Of a DNA stretch of 11,638 bases, positions 1-7,373 are shown piece after piece. A program made the translations under genes and the position numbers. The notes under the pieces were generated by a model. It saw only the letters and a list, made by a program, of their open reading frames with translations. It ran no database searches and was not told the origin of the DNA. Within the stretch, counting starts at the first letter, position 1. Every line of letters starts with the position of its first letter. The stretch is from Akkermansiaceae bacterium UBA7890 (GTDB lineage Bacteria > Verrucomicrobiota > Verrucomicrobiia > Verrucomicrobiales > Akkermansiaceae). Location of the stretch: positions 1-11,638 of the forward strand of contig DLRK01000151.1 of assembly GCA_002501065.1 (NCBI GenBank), read 5' to 3'.

Positions 1-22
1 TCGAATCCCACCCTCTCCGCCA
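1..22 (+). tRNA. 3' end of a tRNA gene, probably tRNA-Ser (partial)
   Basis: The first 22 bases read as the end of a tRNA: most of the T-loop (TCGAAT), the 3' strand of the T-stem (CCCAC), a seven-base 3' acceptor strand (CCTCTCC), discriminator base G and an encoded CCA. A 5' acceptor strand of GGAGAGG would pair with it, and together with discriminator G this is typical of bacterial tRNA-Ser. The body of the gene, including the anticodon, lies before the window, so the isoacceptor cannot be named. No convincing terminator hairpin follows. The sequence could be a chance match, but the ordered fit of T-loop, stem, acceptor and CCA makes that unlikely. Confidence 0.72.
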
Positions 23-90
23 GTGGTCGATTCGGGCTTTGTTTCCGGCTCCTTTCAATGAAGGTGACGGCCTTCTTCCATCACTCCGGA

Positions 91-867
91 TCAGGCAGGT
101 GCATCCCTGAGGAATAGGGGTGCTTCCGGGCTGGACCCCGCTTTGTCATAACGATATCCGGCAAGGTCAAAAGCATGCAGGTCACCGGGGCTCTTCAGTC
201 GATTCCGGATGATGAAATCTGCCATCAGCCCCCTGGCCTTCTTGGCATAAAAACTAATGATCTTGTATTTTCCGTTCTTGAGATCCTTGAAAACGGGTGA
301 CACCACATCAGCTTCCAGCTCGACGGGGTTTGCCGCATGGAAATATTCATTCGAGGCCAGGTTCACGAGGAACCCGTTACGGGTTTCTGCCACCACTTCA
401 TTGAGAGCCGAGGTGATTGTTTCCCCCCAGAAAGCATAAAGGTTTTTCCCGCGCCGGGTTGCCAGCTGGGTGCCCATCTCAAGGCGATAGGGCTGGATTA
501 AATCAAGGGGGCGAAGGATTCCGTATAATCCGCTGAGTATTCTCAATGCCTTCTGAGCAAAGTTGAAATCAGCAGCCTTCCAGTTTTCAAAATCAAACCC
601 GGTATAAACATCCCCCTTGAATGCCAGCAGCGCCTGCTTGGAATTGCCGGTCGTAAACGGGATCGACCACTTCCTGTAGCGTTGCGCATTAAGCTCAGCC
701 AGGTTTTCACTGATTCCCATCAGGTTTCGGAGCTCCGACTTGGGCAATTTGACAAGCTTGGCGATCAGTTCCTCCGACTCCTGCAGGTAATCAGGCAGAC
801 TGTGTTTTCCTGTAAAGCACTGGTCTCCAAAATCGAGGGTCTTGGCAGGGGAGAGGATGATTGTCAT
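91..867 (-). CDS. yaaA: Peroxide stress protein YaaA (DUF328/UPF0246 family)
   Basis: This is a full-length YaaA protein of 258 residues, the same length as E. coli YaaA. In E. coli YaaA is an OxyR-regulated cytoplasmic protein that limits free intracellular iron and so reduces DNA and protein damage during hydrogen peroxide stress. Visible family blocks are SPAKTLDF (residues 6-13), AFKGDVYTGFDFE (82-94), RILSGLYGILRPLDLIQPYR (109-128), LVNLASNEYFHA (167-178) and SFYAKKARGLMADFIIRNRL (205-224). I chose the ATG at 867 because the family begins almost directly with the SPAKTLD motif; an in-frame ATG at 909 would add 14 unmatched residues. No strong Shine-Dalgarno sequence precedes either start. 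The gene lies 114 bp downstream of the oxidase stop on the same strand, so co-transcription is possible, but no functional link is visible. The stop is TGA at 91-93. Confidence 0.95.
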   Translation of the reverse strand: MTIILSPAKTLDFGDQCFTGKHSLPDYLQESEELIAKLVKLPKSELRNLMGISENLAELNAQRYRKWSIPFTTGNSKQALLAFKGDVYTGFDFENWKAADFNFAQKALRILSGLYGILRPLDLIQPYRLEMGTQLATRRGKNLYAFWGETITSALNEVVAETRNGFLVNLASNEYFHAANPVELEADVVSPVFKDLKNGKYKIISFYAKKARGLMADFIIRNRLKSPGDLHAFDLAGYRYDKAGSSPEAPLFLRDAPA

Positions 868-981
868 TTGAAAAAGGAAATACGCCTGGTTCCTGATCGT
901 GCGCAACATCGCAATGAATCCGGTATCAGAAAATCAAGCAATTCATGATGGCCGGAATGTCTTCTGGGGCTGATCGGGACA

Positions 982-2421
982 CTAGGCCCTCTTGTCGGAT
1001 TTGCCTGCCGATTTTGCAAAACGAGCCATCAGGGAATCATAAAAATTCGGACGAACTCCGGCATCTTCGGCCGCTTCCTTGCGTCGAATGGCGTTACGCA
1101 CCATCATGGACCCAATCCAACGGATGGGTTCAGGAGGAAAATATCCTCGGGGCCCACCGACAAAACCGCATCGACTCCATTCATCGTCGCGGTCCAGGCA
1201 GAGAGAGCACAGGATCCTGCCACCCAGCCATGATAGCGTGACCCCGTTCCCGGAATAGCCAAAGCCATAGTGAATATTGGGGTGCTCGTCCAGATTCCCA
1301 AAAAATGGAAAACCTGTCGTGGACCGATCAGAACCACCGGTCCAGGTCTGTTCCATTTTCGCAGATTTGAATCTTGGGAAGAATCGTTCGATGGCTCTCT
1401 CAAGCTGAGATGAATACGCGCTGGCTTGAAAAAACAACGGCAGCATTTTAGACCCATAGGCAAAGGTGTTTCCGCCTTTGCCAAACAGAAGCCGCCCGTC
1501 GGTGGAGGTATGGAAATAATGAACAAAGGTGCGCGAGTCACAGATGGTGGCCCCATGAGTCAGGCCAACTTCTTCAAGCCTGTCTGGAATGGGCTCGGTG
1601 ATAGCCATGTCCGAGGAAACCACAACGATGCTTCGGGAGAATTGCCGGAACTCCGAAGCCATCCATGCATTGATGGCCAGCACGACCTTTCCCGCATCAA
1701 TCGAGCCATCCGGGGTCATTACCTTGGGGCGTGCCCTGTCAGGAAGGATTTGATTCATGGGTGTGTTTTCATAAATCTGAATCCCCTTCTCACGGGCAAC
1801 CCGCACCAGACCTCGAACTAACAAAGCGGGTTGAACACTTCCGGCATTGGGCGAGAAGAAGGCCTCCCTGATTTCATTGGTTCCTGCAAATTCAACCGCT
1901 TTTTCCAGGGGTTGCCGCACCCATGGATTGATCCCTTCTTCCTCCAGAGCCTGGATAACCTCATCCATGACGCCGACTTGCGCCTCATTTGTGGCAATGT
2001 ATTGGGCTCCGTCGATCCTGAGATCACAGTCGATGTGGTGTTCTTCAGTATACTGCTTGATCTTTTGGACAGATTCTTCTGATGCCATCACGAGCCTCCT
2101 GGCTTCGTTTCGCCCATAGAACCGGCACAAGGAAAAGTATTTGGTCGCAAGCGTCAAAACGCATCCACCGTTGCTTCCAGAAGCTCCATACCCACAGATT
2201 TCTTTCTCGATGATGGTGATTTTGATATCGGGATCCTGTTCCTTGAGCATGAGTGCTGTCCACAATCCGGTGTAGCCGCCACCCACAATGCAAACATCAG
2301 AAGCAATATGTCCGTTAAGCGGTGTGATTTCGTGTTCACCTTCACGTTTCAAGGCCTCATCGAACCAATAAGGGCGGAAGGCTCCTGCATCAGATCCGGA
2401 AGGGGGGGCTTCGCCGTGCAT
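982..2421 (-). CDS. FAD-dependent amine oxidase, DAO family, similar to gamma-glutamylputrescine oxidase (PuuB-like)
   Basis: This is a flavoprotein oxidase of the D-amino-acid-oxidase fold, about 479 residues from the ATG at 2421. The dinucleotide-binding motif VGGGYTGLW is near residues 46-54, about 40 residues from the start, and is followed by the acidic end of the second beta strand and the GYGASGSNGG block (residues 77-86). Most PuuB relatives carry GASGRNGG there, so Ser replaces the usual Arg. The C-terminal FAD-contacting segments TTGFPFFG (368-375) and GFGYSGNGVT (386-395) are present. In the Puu pathway such an enzyme oxidises gamma-glutamylputrescine to the aldehyde, releasing ammonia and peroxide; glycine or sarcosine oxidase-like activity is an alternative. 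An in-frame GTG at 2451 would add ten residues, but it lies at the edge of repeat copy A and has no Shine-Dalgarno sequence. The gene diverges from the ligase operon. Sampled GC is about 50%, lower than that operon. Confidence 0.87.
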   Translation of the reverse strand: MHGEAPPSGSDAGAFRPYWFDEALKREGEHEITPLNGHIASDVCIVGGGYTGLWTALMLKEQDPDIKITIIEKEICGYGASGSNGGCVLTLATKYFSLCRFYGRNEARRLVMASEESVQKIKQYTEEHHIDCDLRIDGAQYIATNEAQVGVMDEVIQALEEEGINPWVRQPLEKAVEFAGTNEIREAFFSPNAGSVQPALLVRGLVRVAREKGIQIYENTPMNQILPDRARPKVMTPDGSIDAGKVVLAINAWMASEFRQFSRSIVVVSSDMAITEPIPDRLEEVGLTHGATICDSRTFVHYFHTSTDGRLLFGKGGNTFAYGSKMLPLFFQASAYSSQLERAIERFFPRFKSAKMEQTWTGGSDRSTTGFPFFGNLDEHPNIHYGFGYSGNGVTLSWLGGRILCSLCLDRDDEWSRCGFVGGPRGYFPPEPIRWIGSMMVRNAIRRKEAAEDAGVRPNFYDSLMARFAKSAGKSDKRA

Positions 2422-2450
2422 TTCCTGAAATCTAACGAGTCCAGCTATCA

Positions 2451-2510
2451 CTGAAAGAGAATTGATTCTTCGTCAAAGCTCCGGAACGGGCCGGCAGGCC
2501 GGGGTGACTG
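2451..2510 (+). repeat. Direct repeat copy A, upstream of the gamma-glutamylation operon
   Basis: This 60-bp segment aligns without gaps to 7374-7433 in the same orientation, with 46 of 60 positions identical by hand count. Perfectly shared blocks include CTGAAAG at the left end, TTCGTCAAA (2469-2477) and GGCAGGCCGGGG (2493-2504). It occupies the divergent intergenic region between the FAD oxidase and the ligase gene. The GC-rich part contains CCGG-CAGG-CCGG, a short hairpin. Similarity may continue to the right with a gap, but I could not align that confidently. Confidence 0.75.
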
Positions 2511-2593
2511 GGAGCCTGCCTGCTCAAGGGGATTGATTTGACGGGAGTCAGTGAGCAACCTGCGGCATAGTAACAACGAACAGGGTCAAAGAT

Positions 2594-3970
2594 ATGGAAG
2601 CAAGAGATGTGAACACTACCGAAGACGCGAAACGCATCGTCACTGAGCGGGATATCAAGAACGTCAAAGTCGGCTTCATCGATGTGGACGGAGTGATGCG
2701 GGGAAAATATCTCAGCCGGGAGAAGTTTCTCGGCGCCCTGGATCATGGATTCGCCTTTTGTGACGTGGTGCTGGGGTGGGACTCCAATGATCAGCTTTAT
2801 GAGAATGTCGGCACCGACTTCACCGGGTGGCACACCGGTTATGCCGATGCCCAGATACGGATTTTGCCGGAGACCTGCCGGGACATCCCTTTTGAGCCGG
2901 AAACGTTGTTCTTTTTGTGCGAGTTTGCCGCCGAGGCCGCTCGATTGTGTCCGCGCAACGTGCTGGGGCGGGTTCTCGAGCGCACCGAGTCTCTCGGGTT
3001 TCGAGCCAACACCGCCTTTGAGTATGAGTTTTTCATGTTCAATGAGACTCCGGACAGCGCCAGGGAGAAGGGGTACCGCAATCTGCAACCGATAAGTCCC
3101 GGATTTTTCGGGTATTCCGTGCTGCGTTGTTCGACTTTCAGCGATCTTTATCACGAGTTGCTGGACTTGGCCGAAACCATGGGGTTTCCGATCGAGGGGA
3201 TTCATACCGAGACCGGTCCCGGGGTTATTGAGGCGGCCCTTGCCGTGACGGATGCCGCCGAGGCCGCTGATCGGGCGGCGTTGTTCAAGACCTTTGTCAA
3301 GGTATGGGCCCAGCGCAAAGAAATGATGGCGACTTTCATGGCCAAGTGGTCCAACGATTATCCCGGTCAATCCGGACATATTCACCTTTCGCTGGATCAT
3401 GCCGATGGCTCGGGCTCCGCGTTTTTCGACGCCGATCAACCGATGCGGATGAGTGCGGTGCAGCGGCATTTCGTGGCCGGACAGCAACATTACATGGCCG
3501 AGTTGACCGCGATGCTGGCCCAGACGGTGAATGCCTACTCCCGCATGGTTCCCGGGTTCTGGGCTCCGACCCACGCCACGTTGGGATGCGAGAACCGCAC
3601 CACCGCCTTGCGGATCATTCCGGGGTCGGCCAAATCGCAGCGGGTGGAATTCCGCCTGGGCTCCGCCGACGCCAACCCCTACATCATTCTGGCGGCCGCC
3701 CTGGGGTCCGGCCTGTTGGGCATCGAGCGCCAGCTTGAACCGGTGGAGGTGGTGCAGGGCAATGCCTATGCCCGGGAGCACGACGCCTCGCTGGTATTGC
3801 CGACCTCCCTGGAGCAGGCGGCAGAGGCGTTGCGTGGCTCAGAGGCCGCGCGGGAACTCTTCGGAGAGGCCTTTGTGGACCATTACGCCGGAACCCGCGT
3901 TTGGGAGGCTCTGCAGTACCGCAAGCACGTATCGGACTGGGAAATGCAGAGATATTTCGAAATAATTTGA
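2594..3970 (+). CDS. Glutamine synthetase-like gamma-glutamyl-amine ligase (PuuA / type III GlnA-like)
   Basis: This is an ATP-dependent glutamine synthetase-fold ligase of 458 residues, likely joining glutamate through its gamma-carboxyl to an amine. The N-terminal beta-grasp domain covers roughly residues 20-105 and includes VGFIDVDGVMRGKYL (26-40). Catalytic-domain motifs are FEYEFF with metal-binding E143 and E145, HTETGPGVIEAAL with E206 and E213, SGHIHLSL with H262, NAYSR with R317, NRTTALR with R335, and EFRLGSADANPY with E352 and R354. Classical glutamine synthetase has Glu six residues after the R317 equivalent (E327 in E. coli), where it helps form the ammonia site; here it is W323. 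This supports an organic amine acceptor, as in PuuA or the GlnA4 ethanolamine ligase. A possible ribosome site AGGG lies 8 bases before the ATG. It is the first gene of the operon, 22 bp before the aldehyde dehydrogenase (start at 3993). The exact amine is unknown. Confidence 0.92.
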   Translation: MEARDVNTTEDAKRIVTERDIKNVKVGFIDVDGVMRGKYLSREKFLGALDHGFAFCDVVLGWDSNDQLYENVGTDFTGWHTGYADAQIRILPETCRDIPFEPETLFFLCEFAAEAARLCPRNVLGRVLERTESLGFRANTAFEYEFFMFNETPDSAREKGYRNLQPISPGFFGYSVLRCSTFSDLYHELLDLAETMGFPIEGIHTETGPGVIEAALAVTDAAEAADRAALFKTFVKVWAQRKEMMATFMAKWSNDYPGQSGHIHLSLDHADGSGSAFFDADQPMRMSAVQRHFVAGQQHYMAELTAMLAQTVNAYSRMVPGFWAPTHATLGCENRTTALRIIPGSAKSQRVEFRLGSADANPYIILAAALGSGLLGIERQLEPVEVVQGNAYAREHDASLVLPTSLEQAAEALRGSEAARELFGEAFVDHYAGTRVWEALQYRKHVSDWEMQRYFEII

Positions 3971-3992
3971 ATCGGCAACAGGGATGGGAGTG

Positions 3993-5387
3993 ATGGCCGG
4001 AACAAAACAACAGGAGACGGTTTCGCCGGTCGACGGCTCGGTATATGCGACCCGGCAGTTGGCGGGTAAACAACAGTGGCTGGAGGCCCTGGTTGCCGCG
4101 GAGGAGGCGTTGCACGAGTGGAAAAAGATCCCTGTTCCGGAGAGGGCTGCGGTGTGTTCGCGCATGGTGGACGCTTTTGTCGCCCGCAAGGAGAGTATTG
4201 CGGAAGAAATCAGCTGGATGATGGGACGACCGATCCGGTATGCGGCCGGCGAGGTGGCCGGTTTTGAGGAGAGGGCCCGCCATATGATCAGTATTGCCGA
4301 GACCGCCCTGGCTCCGGTGGAGGTGGAGCCCAGGGAGGGCTTTCGCCGTTACATCAAAAGGGACCCCAAGGGGGTGGTGGCGGTTATCGCTCCGTGGAAT
4401 TATCCCTATCTGACCGCCGTGAACGCGGTGGTTCCCGCGTTGTTGGCGGGCAATACCGTGATTCTCAAGCATTCCGCCCAGACGCCGCTGTGCGCCGAGC
4501 GCTTTTACGAGGCGTTCGAGGCTGCCGGCTTGCCGAAGGGAGTGTTCCAGTATCTGCATCTTTCCCATGAAGACACCACGGAACTGATCCGATCCGAGCA
4601 GGTTCAGCACGTGTGTTTCACTGGTTCGGTAGCCGGCGGAGCCACCGTGGAAAAGGCCGTGGCGGGAAGATTTATCAGTCTCGGGCTGGAGCTGGGCGGC
4701 AAAGACCCGGCCTACGTGCGCGCCGACGCCGATCTGGACGCCGCGGTGGAGACTCTGGTAGACGGGGCGTTCTTCAATTCCGGGCAATCGTGCTGTGGAA
4801 TCGAACGCATTTATGTGGACGCCGAGGTTCACGACGCCTTTGTCGCGAAGGCGGTGAAACTGACCAGGCAATACAAGCTGGGAAGACCTGATGATCCGGA
4901 AACGACCTTGGGGCCGTTGGTAAAGCCGTCCGCTGCGGCCTTTGCCCGTGAACAGGTGGAGGACGCCTTGGCCAGGGGGGCTACGGCCCACATCGACAGT
5001 TCACTGTTTCCCGCGCATGACCCCTCGGGGGCATACATGGCTCCGCAAATCCTCACCGGTGTGGACCACAGCATGCGGGTGATGACCGAGGAGACGTTTG
5101 GGCCGGTGGTGGGTATTCAGAAGACCTTCTCGGATGAAGAGGCCGTTGGCTTGATGAACGATTCCGAGTTCGGTCTTACCGCTTCTGTTTTCACAAGGGA
5201 TATCGAGCGAGCCGTGGAACTGGGCGAGCAGATCGAAACCGGTACTTTTTTCACCAACCGTTGTGATTATCTCGATCCCGCTCTGGCTTGGACGGGGGTG
5301 AAGCATTCGGGCGCCGGATACGCGCTTTCGCCCCTGGGGTTCGAGGCGTTGACACAGCCCAAATCCTACCATTTGAAACTGTCTTAA
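3993..5387 (+). CDS. NAD(P)-dependent aldehyde dehydrogenase (PuuC-like role)
   Basis: This is a complete aldehyde dehydrogenase of 464 residues, expected to oxidise a gamma-glutamyl-amino-aldehyde to the matching acid in the cytoplasm. Numbered from the ATG at 3993, the visible motifs are the cofactor-binding APWNYPY (133-139), FTGSVAGG (209-216), the general-base segment LELGGKDP (232-239), the nucleophile segment FFNSGQSCCGIERIY with catalytic Cys 267, and EETFGPVVGI (366-375). An in-frame ATG at 3984 would add three residues; I preferred 3993 because an AGGG lies 9 bases before it and a GGGAG even closer. The gene follows the ligase by 22 bp and precedes the alcohol dehydrogenase by 24 bp, which indicates one transcript. 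Family assignment is firm; the substrate is inferred from context. Confidence 0.94.
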   Translation: MAGTKQQETVSPVDGSVYATRQLAGKQQWLEALVAAEEALHEWKKIPVPERAAVCSRMVDAFVARKESIAEEISWMMGRPIRYAAGEVAGFEERARHMISIAETALAPVEVEPREGFRRYIKRDPKGVVAVIAPWNYPYLTAVNAVVPALLAGNTVILKHSAQTPLCAERFYEAFEAAGLPKGVFQYLHLSHEDTTELIRSEQVQHVCFTGSVAGGATVEKAVAGRFISLGLELGGKDPAYVRADADLDAAVETLVDGAFFNSGQSCCGIERIYVDAEVHDAFVAKAVKLTRQYKLGRPDDPETTLGPLVKPSAAAFAREQVEDALARGATAHIDSSLFPAHDPSGAYMAPQILTGVDHSMRVMTEETFGPVVGIQKTFSDEEAVGLMNDSEFGLTASVFTRDIERAVELGEQIETGTFFTNRCDYLDPALAWTGVKHSGAGYALSPLGFEALTQPKSYHLKLS

Positions 5388-5411
5388 CCCAGTGAGTGAA
5401 TCGGATTATCC

Positions 5412-6596
5412 ATGGAGTATGCAGAATTGACGGGAAACTGGAATTATCCCAACGCGATCAAGGCCGGCGCGGGATCTGTGGCGGCCTTGCCGCAGTTGTG
5501 CCGTGACCGGGGAATAAGCAAGCCATTGCTGGTGACGGACCCGGGGGTGTCGGCTTTGCCGATGACGGCATCGATGCTGGAGTCGCTCGCTGAAGCGGGG
5601 CTGCCGGCGGTGTTGTTCGACGCCATCAAGCTCAATCCGAGCGGAGCGAATGTCGAAGCCGGTGTTGAGGTTTATCGCAAGGGCGGTTGTGACGGCGTGA
5701 TTGCCTTGGGCGGAGGATCGGGCCTGGATGTGGGCAAGGCGGTCGCCCTGATGGCCGCCCAGCGGTTGCCCATTTGGGAATTTGAGGACGTGGGAGACAA
5801 TTGGACCAAAGCGGACCCGGAGGGAATCGCTCCGGTGATTGCCATTCCCACCACGGCGGGCACCGGTTCTGAAGTGGGCCGGGCTTCGGTGATTACCGAC
5901 GAGGCCCAGCAGGTGAAAAAGATCATCTTTCATCCCCTGATGCTGCCCAAGGCGGTGGTGCTGGACCCCGAACTGACCGTGGGCTTGCCGGCCAAACTGA
6001 CGGCGGCCACGGGAATGGACGCCCTGTCCCATAATCTGGAGGCCTTGTGTTCCCCTTTTTATCACCCGATGGCAGAGGGTATCGCGGTGGAAGGGTGCCG
6101 ACTGGTAGGACGGTATCTGCCGAGGGCCACGGCCCGGGGAGATGACCTGGAGGCACGGATGCAGATGTTGGTGGCCTCTGCCATGGGGGCGACCGCTTTC
6201 CAAAAGGGCTTGGGAGGAATGCACGCGCTGGCGCACAGTTTGGGAGCTTTGTATGACGCACATCACGGATTGCTCAACGCCATCCTGATGCCCTATGTGC
6301 TGAAGCGTAACCAATCCGCGATAGAGGAACGGATTTGCCGTTTGGCGCGTTATCTCGATCTTGGCGACGACAGTTTCGAAGCCTTTCTCCAGTGGGTGCT
6401 GGATTTGCGTCGGGAGTTGGGGATTCCCCACGATCTTGCCTCGGTCGGCGTCCGCCCGGAGGATCTGGAGCGCATCGGCCAGATGTCAGAGCGCGATCCC
6501 AGCGCCGCCGGCAACCCGGTGGCCTTGGACGCGCGACAATACGCCGAACTCTGTGCCAAAGCTTTGGCGGGTGATCACCAGAACAAACAGGAATGA
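5412..6596 (+). CDS. Iron-containing (group III) alcohol dehydrogenase
   Basis: This is an iron-type alcohol dehydrogenase of 394 residues. The NAD-binding loop is GGGSGLDVGKA (100-110) and the cofactor segment is PTTAGTGSE (146-154). The four metal ligands have the spacing seen in FucO: D203 and H207 in GMDALSHNLEA, H271 in GGMHALAHSLG, and H285 in the DAHHG block. All four are intact, so the enzyme should be active. Group III enzymes interconvert alcohols and aldehydes. Next to a gamma-glutamyl ligase and an aldehyde dehydrogenase, the simplest role is oxidation of a gamma-glutamylated amino alcohol, for example gamma-glutamylethanolamide; reduction of an aldehyde intermediate is the alternative. 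The classical E. coli Puu cluster has no such enzyme. No clear ribosome site precedes the ATG. Confidence 0.93.
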   Translation: MEYAELTGNWNYPNAIKAGAGSVAALPQLCRDRGISKPLLVTDPGVSALPMTASMLESLAEAGLPAVLFDAIKLNPSGANVEAGVEVYRKGGCDGVIALGGGSGLDVGKAVALMAAQRLPIWEFEDVGDNWTKADPEGIAPVIAIPTTAGTGSEVGRASVITDEAQQVKKIIFHPLMLPKAVVLDPELTVGLPAKLTAATGMDALSHNLEALCSPFYHPMAEGIAVEGCRLVGRYLPRATARGDDLEARMQMLVASAMGATAFQKGLGGMHALAHSLGALYDAHHGLLNAILMPYVLKRNQSAIEERICRLARYLDLGDDSFEAFLQWVLDLRRELGIPHDLASVGVRPEDLERIGQMSERDPSAAGNPVALDARQYAELCAKALAGDHQNKQE

Positions 6597-6599
6597 AGA

Positions 6600-7310
6600 G
6601 TGAACATAGGATTGTTACAGTGCGACGATGTCGGGGATAGCCTGCAACCGAAGCACGGGAATTACCCCGAAATGTTCGGTAAATATTTCTCCATCTTAGA
6701 CTCTTCCGTGCGTTTACGCGTGTTTGATGTCAGAAAGGGGCAATACCCTGCCGCATTGGGTGATTGCGACGCCTATCTCACCACGGGCAGTCAACATGGA
6801 CTGAGCGACGGATTGGACTGGGTGGAGCGGTTGAAGGGGTTCGTCAGACGTTTGGATGAGAACAAGGTGAGGTTCGTGGGCATTTGTTTTGGCCATCAAT
6901 TGCTGGCGGAGGCGCTGGGAGGATCGGTTGAGCGTTCTCCGTTGGGCTGGGGTGTGGGGTTTTCGGAAAACCGTATTGTCGTGAGCCGGCCGTGGATGCG
7001 TCCGGTGCTCCAGAATCTGCGGTTGCTTGTCAGCCACCAGGACCAGGTCAGCGTCTTGCCCGACCGGGCAGAGTTGTTTGCCGGCAGCGATTTTTGTCCG
7101 TATTACATGTACGGTGTCGGGGAGCACATGCTGGGCGTGCAGGGCCACCCCGAGTTCACCCCGGGGTATGCGCGGGATCTGATGCGTAGCAGGCTGGACA
7201 GGATCCCGCCGGAGGTAGTGGAGCGGGCCGAACAATCGTTGCAGCAGGGGAGGGCGGATTATCGCGTGTTCGGAGAATGGATGCTGCGGTTTTTTGGGGG
7301 AGGTGTGTGA
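6600..7310 (+). CDS. Class I glutamine amidotransferase-like hydrolase, probable gamma-glutamyl amide hydrolase
   Basis: This is a free-standing class I glutamine amidotransferase domain of 236 residues. The nucleophile elbow is GICFGHQLLAEALGG (94-108) with Cys 96, and the other triad members are His 183 and Glu 185 in QGHPEFTP (181-188); SHQDQV (145-150) is the usual strand before the last domain segment. Such domains hydrolyse gamma-glutamyl amide bonds. In this operon the likely job is to cleave the oxidised gamma-glutamyl product and release glutamate, the step done by PuuD in E. coli. The GICFGHQ signature is closer to GuaA-like amidotransferases than to the peptidase C26 type of PuuD, so this would be a functional analogue. 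The start is GTG at 6600, three bases after the alcohol dehydrogenase stop, with AGGAA (6589-6593) six bases upstream. No synthetase partner domain is fused, which argues against GMP synthase. Confidence 0.9.
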   Translation: MNIGLLQCDDVGDSLQPKHGNYPEMFGKYFSILDSSVRLRVFDVRKGQYPAALGDCDAYLTTGSQHGLSDGLDWVERLKGFVRRLDENKVRFVGICFGHQLLAEALGGSVERSPLGWGVGFSENRIVVSRPWMRPVLQNLRLLVSHQDQVSVLPDRAELFAGSDFCPYYMYGVGEHMLGVQGHPEFTPGYARDLMRSRLDRIPPEVVERAEQSLQQGRADYRVFGEWMLRFFGGGV

Positions 7311-7315
7311 GGCCG

Positions 7316-7337
7316 GCCCGATAACATTCGGGCTTTT
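7316..7337 (+). terminator. Rho-independent terminator of the ligase operon
   Basis: Five bases after the amidotransferase stop codon there is a perfect six-base-pair stem, GCCCGA with TCGGGC, around a six-base loop (TAACAT), followed directly by TTTT. Orientation and position fit termination of the four-gene plus-strand operon. Confidence 0.82.
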
Positions 7338-7373
7338 GCTGGGGTTCTCCGTGAGCTCCCTGACCTTGGGTTA

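Noticed and set aside
2533..2573. Possible promoter before the ligase (TTGACG at 2538-2543 with CATAGT or TAGTAA)
   Set aside because: The spacer would be 22 bases or more, too long for a standard sigma-70 promoter, and no better pair was found by eye.
2432..3781. Long minus-strand open frame of 449 codons across the ligase gene
   Set aside because: It lies antisense to a clear glutamine synthetase-family gene; the translation is low-complexity (His, Gly, Arg rich) with no recognisable domain, as expected for an antisense frame in GC-rich DNA.
3684..4991. Long minus-strand open frame of 435 codons opposite the aldehyde dehydrogenase
   Set aside because: It overlaps two well-supported plus-strand genes, shows no family motif and has Arg/Pro/Gly-rich composition; it is an antisense shadow.
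5406..6431. Minus-strand open frame of 341 codons opposite the alcohol dehydrogenase
   Set aside because: It is antisense to an intact iron alcohol dehydrogenase and has no recognisable motif.
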